Shown here one piece after another: positions 22,301 to 35,089 of a DNA stretch of 64,000 nucleotides. The position numbers and the translations under genes are program-made. The stretch covers positions 127,786,582 to 127,850,581 of the forward strand of contig OY821518.1 of the NCBI GenBank assembly GCA_963682025.1. Direction: 5' to 3'. Within the stretch, counting starts at the first letter, position 1. Each line of letters starts with the position of its first letter. This DNA comes from Cordilura impudica. Its lineage: Eukaryota; Arthropoda; Insecta; Diptera; Scathophagidae. The notes under the pieces are model-generated. The model searched no databases, was not told the DNA's origin, and saw nothing but the letters and a program-made list of their open reading frames with translations.

Positions 22301-24522
22301 CAAAAAATATTGATTTTTTTGAGAGCCTAAAATTACCACCGGATTATTCTTCATCAATTTCTACATAAATTGGCCACTCTTACAGGCGAATTGAAAAAAC
22401 TTTAAAAATAAGCAAATAAAATATCGTTGTGTACGATTTTTTTTTGAAATTGACCCATATATTTTGAAAGACAGGTACTTCAACACTATTTCGGGTTAAG
22501 TCACCCTTATCAGTAAACTTCCTTCTTTTTTTGTAATAAAAGTAAATATTGTCAGTTATAATTGTTGGAATTTTTTTTTTTTATAATATTTTTTTGTCAA
22601 ATTGCTTTTTGTAGTTTTGAAGATTTGAAACATAGGAAAATTATGTTTAAGTGTTTTCTATTATAGAACAAAATTAAATTTTTATAATGTCTATAAAAAA
22701 ATTGTTTCAAATTATTTAATGGGATTAAATAAATATTTTCGCGATAATTTTTTTCCGTACTTTTGAGTACTTTTTCTGAGAATATTATTTTTTTTTACAG
22801 ATAAAAATATAGTTAAGGTTTTAAAGCTTTCAATTTCTGATTTCTTTTAATTTTTTTTAATAACAACAAAATATTTCTTCTACGTAAAATTAGACAACAT
22901 CCACTTTAAGTGATTCTCAGTAAGCGTAATCCATAATCAGTTGTCGTAAATTAATAATCCAAATAAAGTAATGCAAAAGCAACAGTCCATGATGTGTAAT
23001 CCAAAAAATTTTAAATATCCAAGTAATGCAGAATCTTCAGGCGACACGATGTGAATTTTCACGCGTTCGAGTTTGTACGCGCTCTTAACGGTAATGGTAA
23101 CAATCATTAAAATGAACTTCCCTTTTATACCATTTTATTTATGCAAATGTGTGGAAGGTGGTTTCCAATGATTTCCAAGATTTTAAAATTTGAATATGCG
23201 CAGCAATTTCATAAAGTTTTTCTTTAAAGGGAATATTAAAATATTAAAAAAAAAAAACAGTTGTGTGGTGTGGCTAAAAAACTGTGATGGAAGCGTAACA
23301 ACCCCTTTAATTTTTTTTAGTATTTAACCCTTTTCTATTTTTTAGAACTGGAAGATTTTTTAGTATTTAAATAAGTGAAGAAAGGGGTAAGTTTTTTCGA
23401 CTAAAATTAAAAAATATGTTTTCTTTTAACCAGGGAGTAGCCACCTATAAGCAAGTTGGTAATACAGAGTTGTATTTCTTTGTGGAGCATAAACCACAAC
23501 TTTTGAAAAGAACTTGCTATAATTTTGGCTTGATCATATTTAAAACAAAAAAAAAAACATTTAATAATGAATGGAACAGTCCCAATTTAATCACTTTAAC
23601 TGTATAAGAAACATTTAATTTAATTCATCATAATTAGGGTTGCCAGTTAGAAGTTGGTCAAAATTATTTATCCAGTGGCTTTATTTTTAAATAGGACATG
23701 ATATATTTTTATTTTTGTTTTAAGATTGATTTATTGGTGATATTCAATTTGACTTTTTTTCTAATTTCAGAATGAGTCATTAGTTTTATTATGTAAATAA
23801 TTCACCCAATAAATTATTTGCTTCATAACTAAAATTTCCATTTAAATCGTTTTTCAATACAAACATGTTTATATGAAAATTAAAATTATTCACTGAATAA
23901 TATTAAAAAGAAGAAAAAAACATTTTTTAACCTCGTAATTTATTGAGATAAAAAATCTGAAAAAAAACACCTAATATGTTTTGTTTCTATAGTCATAAAG
24001 ATTTGTTGTATATTTTGCAGCACGTTACAATGACACATGTCTGTCATTGTGACATTTTCACCATAAATGTCATTTTGACAAAAAGTTACAAAGTGTTTTT
24101 TCAACACTAACAAGATTTGATGAGTTTCAAATGTAAATAATTTTATAAAAAAAAATTGAATAAATAATGTACTTTAACTGAAAAAAATTAATTTACTCAA
24201 AAATAATACGAAAATAAAGAAGAATTTTACATTCCTATAAAGTTGTGTGGAATTGATTGTTTTTCTCGTATACCTTGCAATTCGAAAAAAAAAATTATTT
24301 AAATGTTATTTGCGCTTGAATGCTGCTACTTGGGATGTTGATTTACTGGTGACACAATTGTCATTTGCATTTTGATTGACAGCTTTAAAAGGAAAACAAC
24401 AACATTAGCATAAACACCGACTTAAGAATGTAAACGTAGCCATATTCAGATAAAGTTTTAATTTTAACTTTTAAAGCTTTTGCAAATAAACAAATTCAAC
24501 TGAAAGTTATATCAATGCCCTG
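22301..24522. other. AT-rich non-coding stretch
   Basis: No gene recognised; frames such as 23416-23607 show no coding character. A small inverted repeat ACAATGACA-CATGTC-TGTCATTGT lies at 24027-24050. Confidence 0.5.
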
Positions 24523-25793
24523 CACATTGGGACACAGAAGTTATTTTGCATTCAAAAATCACTTTTTTTGAATTTTCAAAAAATTTGCATACAGAAAAAT
24601 ACATTTTTTCGGTTGGTTTTTGTTCGATAAACTTCATCTAGCGATTCTCCAACGTTTTTAAGCCTATCGGCAATTAAAATTTTTAATGGTCTTCAAAACA
24701 GACTTCTATTGCAGGAATGGCCATCTAACTCAACTTAGATCGTTTTCCGTCGAGCTATTTCTTTAAATTTGGAAACAGGATAATCTCATTGGAAGCCAAA
24801 TATGGAGAAGAAGGTGTATGTTACAATAATTCGAACCTATACTCGTGAATTTTTAACATCGAAACTGCAAACGGGTGCCTAACCTAAATGGAAAAATCAC
24901 TGTCTTTTTTATTTCATATTCTTCATTTGTTGTTTTTCCTTTTTTCAAATAGTCTATGTAGATATCTTTTTCGTGAATAAGAATTTTCTGGAGTGTAGGT
25001 GGAATATTGTATCACTCGTACAGTCCAATAAACTTTTTTCCCGTCTCCAGACAAAAATCACCAAATTTTCTTGTATCAACTGGTTATAACTTCGAGAATA
25101 ATTTAAAACCTCTTAACTATGTCATCGTCTGTACCCAAGATTTCGGAAATTAAAGTTGGATTAGCAAATAATCTTCGTTACGAATTTACTGCACTTGTCG
25201 CACCAGACCCTTGTGCTTGACAGTAACAACCGTATACCAATTTTATCTTTAAGTTCACGTTTTATCAATTCCTTTCGGGCTTCCTTTATCGGACGAGAAT
25301 TTCAGTCGATTCTCCCACGTTTAAATTCAATATTATAAGCTACATGCAAAAGACACTCCATCGGCTTAATACGTGCATGAAGTGGTGGCATACCAAATTG
25401 CAGTACCTTTTTATTTACTGGCCTAGCTTGAACTTCTTCGATTTGATTCATCTTCTTCCACAAATAAAATAAGAAGATGCTGCTGGTGTTTCCGTTACTG
25501 ACTGTTCTGTCTTTCCATCAATCATTGTATAACATAATATATGTTTTACTTTAAAGTTACGATTATTTATTGTCAACTCAGATTTTCATAGTTATGATAA
25601 TTCCTCATCGACCCTTGTCTTTTTTTTCGTATAACTTCAGGTGTCTCTTTGACATATCCTCTGAAAACCTCTGTTGATACTCACTTTGGCCAGATGAACC
25701 ATCACAACCCGATTTGCAGTGCATTGTTAGATTTCCGCTTTCAATTCCATTTATACCTTAACTGACTTGGCCCAACAGATTTTGCAGAAGTAC
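24523..25793 (-). mobile_element. Transib-like element T4, 5'-truncated
   Basis: Minus-strand fragment holding the C-terminal two thirds of a Transib transposase. The probable 3' end is CACATTGGG at 24523 (flank CCCTG). No matching 5' end is seen; the sequence runs into a helentron B copy at 25868. Confidence 0.5.
24880..25793 (-). pseudogene. Transib transposase fragment, T4
   Basis: Read on the minus strand: LQNLLGQV, then HCKSGCDGSSGQSEYQQ (first catalytic Asp), CYTMIDGKTEQSV (second Asp), SYFIC where CxxC is expected (first Cys lost), MPPLHARIKPMECLLHVAYN, then degraded sequence ending near FLFT and EKDIY. The block with the catalytic Glu was not found. Several frame changes and stops. 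Distinct from T1-T3 in sequence, so from a different subfamily or an older insertion. Confidence 0.65.
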
Positions 25794-25867
25794 ACTACCT
25801 GATAGCAATTCCTTGAGGATAGCTGTTACTTTTTTCTTTCGTAAGTGCTTTGTATGGTAAAAGTATG

Positions 25868-26690
25868 TTATACCCTTCACTTTGTGTGCAGAGTGTGCAG
25901 AGGGTATATATAAGTTTGTCATTCCGTTTGTAATAATTAGAAGGAAAAATATTTGGACCCCATAAAATATATATATTTGTGATCCTTATAACAACCGGAG
26001 TTGATATAGCAATATCCGTCTGTCCGTCTGTGGAAATCACGATGACGGCATCAATCGGGCAGATAGGGTGCTCGTTGACATAAAAAATGATTCACTAACA
26101 TCCTGAGAAGTTTGCTGTTTGAAATCGTCCAAATCGGTCGAGCAGGGCTTGAGATTTGAATAAAGAACTAAAAAAAGTCTTCAAAAAATATAATTTTCCA
26201 TGTTGTTCTTGTCACGATCACGTCCTCAAGAGGATAGCTAAGGTGATCATTTTTAGTGAGAATGATTCACCAAATTCATGGAAAGATTTCTGTTTCAAAA
26301 ATCATTAAAATCGGTGGAACAGGTCCAGGCAAATCTCTGAAAATTAAAAAAAAAAAAAAATTAAAAATATGATGTTTCTATATTGTTCTTGTTGTTGTTC
26401 TAAATGTTGTATTGTTGTCATAGCTGGACTTGTTGATTTTGTGGTCGTTGTAGTAATAATGTAATAAAACCTAACCCTTTATAAATTTTTTTTATCAACT
26501 CTGGTAGAAAAATTTAAAAGTTTCCATTGTTTTGGCATCACTAAAAAAATTTACTAGATCATTTCTGTCATTGCCGCGAGCTTGCCTGCAAAGTTTCAGA
26601 TCGATTGGGTCACGGGAAAGGGGTTAAAATCGATCCAAAATTTTTTCGACAAGCAGACACTATGAATTAATATAAAGGGAGTAAAAATTC
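25868..26690 (+). mobile_element. Helentron-like family B, 5' portion
   Basis: Starts TATACCCTTCACTTTGTGTG with a nearby CAGAGGGTATAT. Contains ATCCGTCTGTCCGTCTGTGG and CAATCGGGCAGATAGGGTGC, followed by a CACGATCACGTCC block. It lacks the CTTACTTGTTT tail. Beginning with TATACCC and an AGGGTAT inverted copy resembles Drosophila DINE-1. Confidence 0.55.
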
Positions 26691-28516
26691 AATAGCATCT
26701 AAAGCCAATAATGCTAAAATATGTACCTAGTTGCTTATAAAAAAAAACAATGTAAATTTAGCAAAAAAAATTTTATATATTAATTTATTTAAAGAGGAAA
26801 ACACAAAAATAACGTTTGATGTTGTATTTTTTGTGTGTAATATTTACATATACATACATACACATATTAAATAATACATATAATATACATATATTCTATG
26901 TATGTATATCCATAATAACTGCATATTAGAAATAAATCGGTATATTATTTTATTTACAAAAATTCTGCAATATTTTGTTATGGGGAAAATACGTTTCTTT
27001 TGCATTAACAGAGTGTCACTTCATTTTGCTCAGCGTGACTATGCCACAGTAGGTGGCGCCACAATTTTTGTTCTAATTAGCTTTGCAATACATAGTTATT
27101 TCTATTTCAACATACGTTTTTTCACTATTCTTTTACAAATATGAACATAAGTTTGGCATGTTAACTTTTTGTTGTCTTTACAAAATAGAGCTACCGAGTT
27201 CATCAATGAGTTTTTTGCTTTCAAAACAGTTCTACATAGTTGTATGGAATTATTATTCTGCTTTACCTACAAAATATCTGATTGCGATTACATCTAATTT
27301 TTTTAAAATTGTTTATAATTACTAAAGCATTATTATTCACATAAATACAAAATTGCACTTTTTAAATTTTCCATTCAAATCTAAGAAAATATCTATTCTA
27401 AAAACTGGAATTAAAAATTCCAATTATAAATTAGAAAATATTAACTGAATTTCAGAAAATCATATCAAAACGTCGGAAATAATAATTTTAAATTTAGAAG
27501 ACATCAATTGTATCAAATTCCAAAAAAAAAAAACACCAAATATGTTTACATTTAAAAAATTTTTACATTAAAAAAAATATTGGCATTCAGGAGAAATTAA
27601 TAGCTTTTCAGTAACTTCTTTTAACGATAGTCGAATCGTTAAAAAAAAGAAAAGCAAAATTATTAGTAAAATTTTTAAACGATATTCGCTATTGTTAAAG
27701 TCAGCTGTTGTTGTTATCTAAACGACAGCCATTTTTGTGTTGTTTATTCAATGTTATTGAAATGTCGTCATACATAAATAAAAATCATAAAATAGTGAAA
27801 ATATTTTGCTTTAATTAAAAAAACTTTTTTATATAAATAAAAAAACTAAATAGCATATTCAATTCATTATTTCATTTTCAAATAAATAAACACAAATATT
27901 AGTAAAAAAATAGAGATATTAAACATAAACATAAAATCATCCTGTCAAACACGAAGTAATTTGTTTTTTCTATTCTTCTTTGTGTTCTTCGCTTATTATG
28001 ACAGAGATGCCACTCATTTACAATTTAAATTAATAGAAAAATAGATGTGTCGACTGTCGTTAAGACGTATGTACTTAGTGAATCACTTAATCCTTAGTGA
28101 AAACAACAATAGCTGTCGATATATTTTGCGATTGTCGGCTCGTTGAAATTCACAGAATCGGACTACAGAAAACATTAATTTAAATTCAATGAATTTTAGA
28201 AAACCTCAAATGATATTTAAGAATTGCGAACATAAAAATTGTTACATAAATAAACGCAATTTGATGAGAATGTTGTTTATATATAAATTTTCACAATTTT
28301 TTTTGGATGAATATTTGAAGTTCTTCAGAAAATAAAGATAACAAATTATTTTATTTAAAATTTTTGCGATATTTGGTTTTTGGCGTTTGGCATCCCTAAT
28401 TTAATTATTTATTATTATAAATTTATTCTCTGTGTTTTCCAAATATGGCAATATTTTTTTGAAAAAAAAGTTGAGAGAGCTTTTTTCGGTTATTATTTTG
28501 TTACTCCATCCGACCT
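26691..28516. other. AT-rich non-coding stretch
   Basis: No gene or element recognised. Includes a simple ACATAT/ATACAT-rich segment at about 26846-26910. Frames at 26902-27325 are AT-driven. Confidence 0.5.
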
Positions 28517-29600
28517 ATATTTATTTATTTATTAAATGTGGATATCACATACAACAAGATATAAATCTTTTTAATTAAAGTATGTGATCTTATAATGATA
28601 CAATCAATTTGTGATAGTAGTTACACTACTTTTAAGAAACAAGAAAAATATAAAAATAAAAATAATTTTAAATTACAAAAGTATAAATATATAAGTAAAA
28701 AATTAATACATAATGGGAGAGTATAGAATATATAATATAATCACAAATGAAACAATAATTAAGAAAGTTAAAATTAGAGACCAAATCATTTTTAAACAAT
28801 TAATTTTTAAATTGTAAAGCGTTGTCTGTTATTTGTAAATTGTTGGGTAACGAGTTCCACAGACATATGGTATTTATAAAAAATTGCCAACTAGAGACTA
28901 ATGTTCGATATCGTAATTGTATAAGATTATTTCCTCTATTGGATCGTGCAAATTCAAGGCGTTCAAATAAATAAGATGGTTCTTTGGTGTATATTACTTT
29001 GTGAAGTAGAATTAATGATCTTATTTTTATTAAGGCCACGAGGCCAACTCCGTACAGAGACTTAGAATATAGAGAAGTTCCATCATATCTCTTTATACCA
29101 TACACATAACGTAGGATCGCATAGTAAGCTACTAATAATCTCCTTTTACTTTCTGAATCACAAAAAGCAAATATCTCACAACCATATAGTAACTTCGGCA
29201 TAATGAAAGTTTTCGCGAGAAGCACACGAATGTTTAAAGGTGTAAGATGTTGTATAGGGTACAACGTTCTTAGCATTACAAATATTTTTCCAGATGCAGA
29301 ATTAATCTGATTGTTCCACGTGAGCGATTTATTAAAAATGATTCCCAGATTCCTTGCAGATTCCACGATTTCAATATTCTGATTACCTAATGATACTGGA
29401 ATATCTATAGGGATGGTTTGATTTCTTTGAGTTATAACTAAACATTTTGATTTTTTTGGATTTAAGTAAAGTCCATTTGAAGAAGCCCATTCAAATATTA
29501 TATTGAGATCCTCATTAAGCTTTTCAGTGCATTCACGAATTAATCCTTTTTTCATATATGGCCGCAACGAAGAAATATTTGGCCAGTTAAAAGCCAAAAA
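28517..29600 (-). mobile_element. CR1/Daphne-like LINE, 5'-truncated copy
   Basis: The 3' end is a TAAA microsatellite (TATTTATTTATTTATT on the plus strand at 28518-28533), like the LINE at 54630. The 3' UTR shares a CACAACAAGA-like block with that LINE. The 5' end breaks off within the reverse transcriptase gene near 29600, as usual for incomplete target-primed reverse transcription. Confidence 0.75.
28800..29597 (-). pseudogene. LINE reverse transcriptase, C-terminal fragment
   Basis: About 265 codons open on the minus strand. NLGIIFNKSLTWNNQIN, VLLAKTFIMPKLLYGCEIF and SLYSKSLYGVGLVALIKI match the region after the YADD block in the LINE at 55031-56776 (NLGIVFNNNLTWSNHIN; TYGCELFSYC). The catalytic Asp pair is missing because of 5' truncation. 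Uninterrupted, so probably a recent insertion. Confidence 0.8.
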
Positions 29601-29699
29601 AGCACGATTTAATGCATATAGTCACCCTACACAACCATTACCTTTGCAATGGAGGTTAAGGCGAGCTATTTAATTAGCAAAAACTAAATTAAACGAGAA

Positions 29700-29844
29700 G
29701 TTATGTCATATAACCGGAAACGCATGCATATAGGAAATGCATGCATATTTTCCAATATTTTGTTTACATTTATCATCAATACTCAAACCGAGGTGGAGGG
29801 TATCAAAGATTCGGCAGATCCGAATTTAACACTCTTACTTGTTT
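29700..29844 (+). mobile_element. Helentron-like family B, 3' terminal fragment
   Basis: GGTGGAGGGTATCAAAGATT, a short hairpin TTCGGCAGATCCGAA, and CTCTTACTTGTTT at 29832-29844. Same terminal module as at 6600-6649. Confidence 0.5.
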
Positions 29845-30069
29845 TTTTTGTTCAATTCGCGACTTCATACGCTTAGAATCCTGCCACCTTCGTTTAAATT
29901 GAGAGAAAAGATGTTATTTGTATCAAAAATATCACATATTCTATCCTTGCTTAAGCCAACGTACGATTGTTCCAAAAACCGTTTTAGTTTTATTCTGTCT
30001 TTGTCTGTCTATTTTATCTTATTTTTTTTTATTCATTATTGTTCTTTTCTTCCATGTTTCATAGTTTTT

Positions 30070-30480
30070 CTTTAGTTCATGTAGATAAGTCTATGCATAT
30101 TCCAAAAATGTGGCCATAAGTTAGCCTGCCGATTCCAGAATTTTTTTTCTTCCGAGCGGTGGGTGGGGTACTCACCGGAGGTATTCCATTGCTTTGACTG
30201 TTCTTTCATTTCGAATGTATCGGCGAAAACCCGCCGGAAAATCTCTAAACCAGCATCTGAATTAGTCACACGATGGGGTGTATTCTCAACTCACTGCACC
30301 CATTTTGCCGATAGCTTTTTCATACCATATTTGTCATTCAAAATTGACCTTTCACTCGGCGATCTCAAAAAACTATATTGTTGATTTTATCGATGATTTC
30401 CGAAGTAGCTACCTTAACTGGATGCCGAGAACTATAATTCATCACTTGTGGATGTACAACTGCTATGTTTAAATTGAGTT
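30070..30480 (-). pseudogene. Mariner transposase remnant
   Basis: Minus strand reads HPVKVATSEIIDKINNIV and DRRVK (the helix-turn-helix part), then KKLSAKWVQ, RVTNSDAGLEIFRRVFAD and KEQSKQWNTSGE, then LIYM. This matches the order of conserved irritans/mellifera-type mariner blocks (GRPKEV..PE, DRRVK, LSARWVP, KEQSKQW.SPGE). Stops, an internal deletion and loss of the Asp triad show it is dead. Neither inverted repeat was recognised. Confidence 0.65.
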
Positions 30481-31207
30481 AGATAATTTTGACTAAACTT
30501 AAACGCTGTACCACTGACTTCGTTTAACTCATCTTAGATTTTCTTTAGGTATTTTTGCCTTTCAAGTAGAAGTCTCTGATGACAGCATGTAATTAATTTA
30601 TTTTTTCCAGAAAAAAGATTGGTTGGAATTCGGTTACCAGTAGCAAAATTTGTTAGAGTAATAATAATTTTTATTGTGATTATTTAATGTATCAAAATAT
30701 GGTAGATATTCTTCTATAACTATCGTATAAATACAATTCATTAAGAATGAAGGTATCTACAACAATAAAATTAGTTCTTTTTACCAACGAAAGTCTTTTT
30801 ACAAATTACCAAACATATTTATTTGAGGCAACCGAATTAAACCAAGAATAACATGTCTCAATCTCAAATATTGGCGACTGCAATTACTAATTCCATTATA
30901 ACAACATATTTCAAACAGAAAATAGTTAAACTAATATTGTAACAAATAATTGGTTAGAGTCCTACATAACATTTTTATTTAGAATGATTTTTCGGTTATA
31001 ACAAAAACAACCTAAACTTTTAAACTCTTTTGGTATTTCTAAGTGAAAGGAAATTGTGTGAATCAATTTCTGTTTTAGACATCAAATTTGCTGACTTAAT
31101 TGCCATTTTTTTTTAAATAAAATAAAATATAATACAGAAAATTTTTAAAATATGTGTAATGTGATAATTTATTTTATGTTAAAAAGTGCAAAAATACTTT
31201 TAAAAAA
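30481..31207. other. AT-rich non-coding stretch
   Basis: No gene or recognised repeat. Confidence 0.5.
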
Positions 31208-31800
31208 ATGGATAAACAAAAAATTTCCGTTAATCTAGAAACCGAAGATGTAATTGTTCCACATGGCATGAGTGTTTTCTTGGTGTGTTTCGTGAAAGCA
31301 TAGGAAACAAATCTGTCATGCAACAGCTCACTATCAATGCGTCGAAGGTAGGTATGTGGAGATAATCAAAAGATATTCGAGTTAATGTTAAAGTGCTTAG
31401 TTTTCGATTACAATATTACAGTCAATCAATACGAGCATATAGTGAAACAAATGTCTATGAGGATGTACATAACCTGAAAGTTGGCTATCCCGTTATGATC
31501 TGCACACCAAGATGTTTGCAGATATTTATTAACTGCAATGTCTATGCACGGATAATATAAAATTCTTTGTGTTAGACGAGGCAAGATGTACTTAATGACC
31601 AGACCAGATCTTTGATGTATTCAAGATGCTTACCACTGCTTTTTTCGGTTAGTACTCCACGCATTGTAATGGAAGGAAATCGTTGTTGCATGCCTGAACC
31701 ATTAATATTCTAGTAAAGAAGAAAGTATTCACTCTGGAAGATAAGAAGCAGTTCTACGTGCATTTGAAACAAGAAATTATTTTCTGTATATCAACATGCT
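31208..31800 (+). pseudogene. eIF4A-like DEAD-box helicase pseudogene
   Basis: Starts MDKQKISVNLETEDVIVP. After a gap, ETNVYEDVHNL parallels GTNVREDARIL of eIF4A, ICTPRCLQIFIN parallels the TPGR block, KFFVLDEAR the DEAD box (Asp replaced by Arg), DQIFDVFKMLT the DVFKMLP stretch, and ILVKKKVFTLEDKKQFYV the segment VKKEELTLEGIKQFYV. Multiple frame changes and stops. GTAGGTATG near 31350 and a later TTACAG near 31420 suggest a retained intron, which would mean DNA-level duplication rather than retrocopying. The ATPase motif I (GKT) and the C-terminal helicase domain are absent. Confidence 0.6.
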
Positions 31801-33465
31801 AAGTTGAAATTGACAAGGGTATGATTATGCGATTGGGTAAGTAATGTGCTGATGTTTATACTACGAATTAAACTTGACCTGGACACACTCTTTAAATTAA
31901 TTTTTTAGAAATGTTATCTGACAATATGTGCGGATATGGTAAAGTGCAACATTGTATTATATGCGATCTTATATAATGGAGCCAAGGATACCTCTTTTGT
32001 TTATCATATAATAAATATATTATTTTGTTTAATTTAATGTAAAATTACTTAATTATTAATAATAAAATAAATAATAATAACTTTTGACTTTTCTATTTCA
32101 TATTTATTAGTATATAACCCGAAAAATGGTTATGACAATCAATAATTAAAATAAAGTATTCCATTGTATCAACTCAATATCACAATTCATACAATCGAAT
32201 CTTCTTATATATATTTACGCTGATCCCTGACTCACTGACTGACTGACTGATTCTGTAACGCTGAAATAATACACACACATAGCACTCCCTACAAAGCTAT
32301 GGGAAATACACAAACAAAATTTAATCTTTCTCATTTTATACAAACCCACACACAATTTTCTATCATCTTTGTTACCGACCAGTGCTGCTAATAAAATCTT
32401 CTGAAAATCTACAATTTTGGAAACTAAATCGCCAAAATTGTCATTTTAAAACAAGAAATTGTCAAGAAAATTTCACCGCTTATAAAATTCGAAAAAATAT
32501 TACAAAAGGAAGCAATAAAATTTATTTATATCATTTATATTACGAATATTATTACATCATTGGTTATTTCTATGTATAAAAATGTATTAGTGATGAAATT
32601 TTAACGAAAAAAATTTAACACAGCAATCAACTAAATAATTTTGTTGATATGTATCTATAGCTGTAACATATAATATAGGTTTAAAGTATCGACTTAATTA
32701 AAACTTAAATATTAAATGGAGATGCTATTCAAGGTATTTCCGTTTTGACCCTTTGTTGGTCAATGAAAAAATTCTGCAAAAAAAAGTAATGTAAAAAGGA
32801 AATTTTAAACATTTTTATTTTTCTCATTTAACGTCGTCCGATATGGATACATACTTCTTTTATCGAACTAAACTTTTCCGTTTGTCTGTTTTGTTTTTCA
32901 TCTCAAAATTGTTTTGAATTGTTAGGAGTGCTTTCGCTCAGGTTCTCTGATGGCCAACACTTACCAAAGAGTATGCTTTTTTGATAAATATTTCAGAGAA
33001 AAGAGATCTTCAATGTGGATTTTGTTGTTGTCCAACGTATGATTTCGTTTAAAGCTCTGTATTGAAAAGCACTTGAAAAAATATTGCAAAATTAAGTTTA
33101 TAATTTAAATTACTCTGACTTTGCTTAATTAATTAAGTAATTCAGAAGAGAGGTGTGAAAATAATTTTTTTTCACTCATAATATTAATTTTTGCATAATT
33201 TGCTTTCAAAAACTTTAGACAAACATAAATTACGTAGATAGGTATGTATATTTAAGATTATAATTTGAATAATTTATTGAAATTATCATAGAAGAATTAA
33301 AGGCGATTCGGAATAATAATTTTGTTTTTTAAGTTAAACCAATACGCCCTTTTTTTTGGATTTATAGATAACTGGAAAAAATGTCCGCTTTTAACAGTTC
33401 ACATTTATGATGACATATGAAATATTTTTTTTTAAAACCTATTTTTCATTTCTCTTTCTGAATGC
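31801..33465. other. Non-coding stretch with a TGAC microsatellite
   Basis: No gene recognised. At 32205-32272 the sequence ATTTACGCTGATCCCTGACT with (TGAC)n and ATTCTGTAACGCTGA matches 34523-34592, next to the Helitron helicase fragment, so it is probably a Helitron-associated module. Confidence 0.5.
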
Positions 33466-33930
33466 ACAACATATCGAGAGTGTTGTTCGGTATATACATA
33501 GTATGTAAATCATAGTATATAAATTCGAAGTCCGCCAACATCATAACTCAAAATCTACTTGACCGATTCTTTTGCTATTTTAGGTACTATATCGACACAT
33601 AAATCATCAGGTAACCGCGAAGGGTTTTTTTAATTCCATTTTATTTCTCATTTTTTAGCAACAAATTCCCGAAATTGTATAGCAAAAATCGTTTTTCACT
33701 TCAAAATGCTGCCAAAAACAAAAATTTAAAAAACTCTTCGTCACTACCACAGGAAAGATGTCACCTTTGAAACGCGTTCCGATTTTTTTATTTCACACGA
33801 TCCGGTAACGAGTTATGATGGTCACCGCAAAACAACAACGCCTCCGGAGATTCGCTGTCACGGACTTATATATTAAAAGTTTTAATTGAAATTTTTTTCA
33901 AAGATTTTTCAAATATAATGCTATAATTTT
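33466..33930 (+). repeat. Dispersed repeat family E, copy 2
   Basis: Homologous to 4836-5395: CATATCGAGAGTGTTGTT, CAACATCATAACTC, GATCCGGTAACGAGTTATGA and CGGAGATTCGCTGTCACGG. Same order and orientation as copy 1. Confidence 0.6.
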
Positions 33931-34522
33931 AAAAACTCCTTATGTATAGAAGCAGAAAGTACAAAGCAAAGGTTGGCTATTGGCAGGACCTTTTACAAAA
34001 CTTCATTTGAAAATCGAAGTTTTTGTTTTGTATTAAAATTAAATGAAAATAAAATTAAATTAAATTGAAATTAATTTTTTTTTAAATATATAAAATATAC
34101 GAAAATTCTGAAATGGAAAAAAAATTTGTTTGTTAAAGTCAAAAGTTTGATATAACCACTGTTCGCTATAAGAGAAGCAATTTGTATGAAAAATGTAATT
34201 AAAATTCTTGGGACCGAAGAAATTTTTCGCTATAAACAAAAATTTATTACAACCAGGGTTCGTTATAAGCGAACTCCATTGTATTAAATTTTAATAATTT
34301 TGGGAATCTCCAATCTCCCCACTTTACCCGGCATTCCCATGTTCAAGTCAAATTGATCACACATACAGAAGTCAAACAATTATTAAGCAACTGTCCCATT
34401 GAAAAATTTAAACAGAGAATTGAAACGTATGATTGTTTAGTAAAAAAAGAGGAAGAAAGTGTGACTGCATTACAACCTGAACGCCAAAAATATAACGTGT
34501 GAAGGGCGGGTAATATCTTTAA

Positions 34523-34592
34523 TATATTTACGCTGATCCCTGACTCACTGACTGACTGACTGACTTACTGAGAGACTGACTGATTCTGTAAC
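34523..34592 (+). repeat. TGAC-tetranucleotide module
   Basis: CGCTGATCCCTGACTCACTG followed by TGAC repeats and ATTCTGTAACGCTGA. A close copy lies at 32205-32272. Confidence 0.7.
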
Positions 34593-34599
34593 GCTGACC

Positions 34600-34925
34600 A
34601 ATACGATACGGTTCTAATTCCTAGGATTGATCTCGCCCCAACCGACACCACATTACCTTTCATATTAAAACGCCGCCAGTTTCCAGTAATTCCTGCATAC
34701 GCAATTACCATAAACAAGGCTCAAGACCAGTCATTTGATTACGTTGGCATTAATTTGGAGATCGCGGTATTTTCGCACGGCCAACTGTATGTGGCTTTAT
34801 CACGATCAAAAGTTGCAAGCTAAGTTAAGATACGTATTCAATCGAACCCACAGCAAGGAAAGCTATTAAATGAGCAACGATATTTCACACGAAATATAGT
34901 TTTTCAAGAGATACTAAATTGAAAA
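34600..34925 (+). pseudogene. Helitron Rep/helicase C-terminal fragment
   Basis: Plus frame reads [58 protein letters not shown] and LSRSKVAS. The ITINKAQ and GQLYVALSR blocks are helicase motifs V-VI of the Pif1-like domain of Helitron proteins, which unwind DNA during rolling-circle transposition. A stop follows LSRSKVAS. Only the C-terminus is present; no Rep domain. It shows that autonomous Helitrons existed in this genome and could have mobilised the small C elements. Confidence 0.8.
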
Positions 34926-35089
34926 GCTTTTTTGCCAAATATTTCTTATCTGTTTTGATACTTATGTATATAATTTCTACAGACACAATCTTTTTTCACA
35001 TGTACATATGTAACAATATAATTTTCAATTTACTACTATATTAAAAGAAATATAATTTATTATAAATTTTTCGTGTATTTAAATTTAAA
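34926..35089. other. Short AT-rich spacer
   Basis: Nothing recognised. Confidence 0.4.

Noticed and set aside
26846..26910. Possible promoter or origin in the ACATAT-rich segment
   Set aside because: Simple-sequence composition only; no supporting gene or motif.
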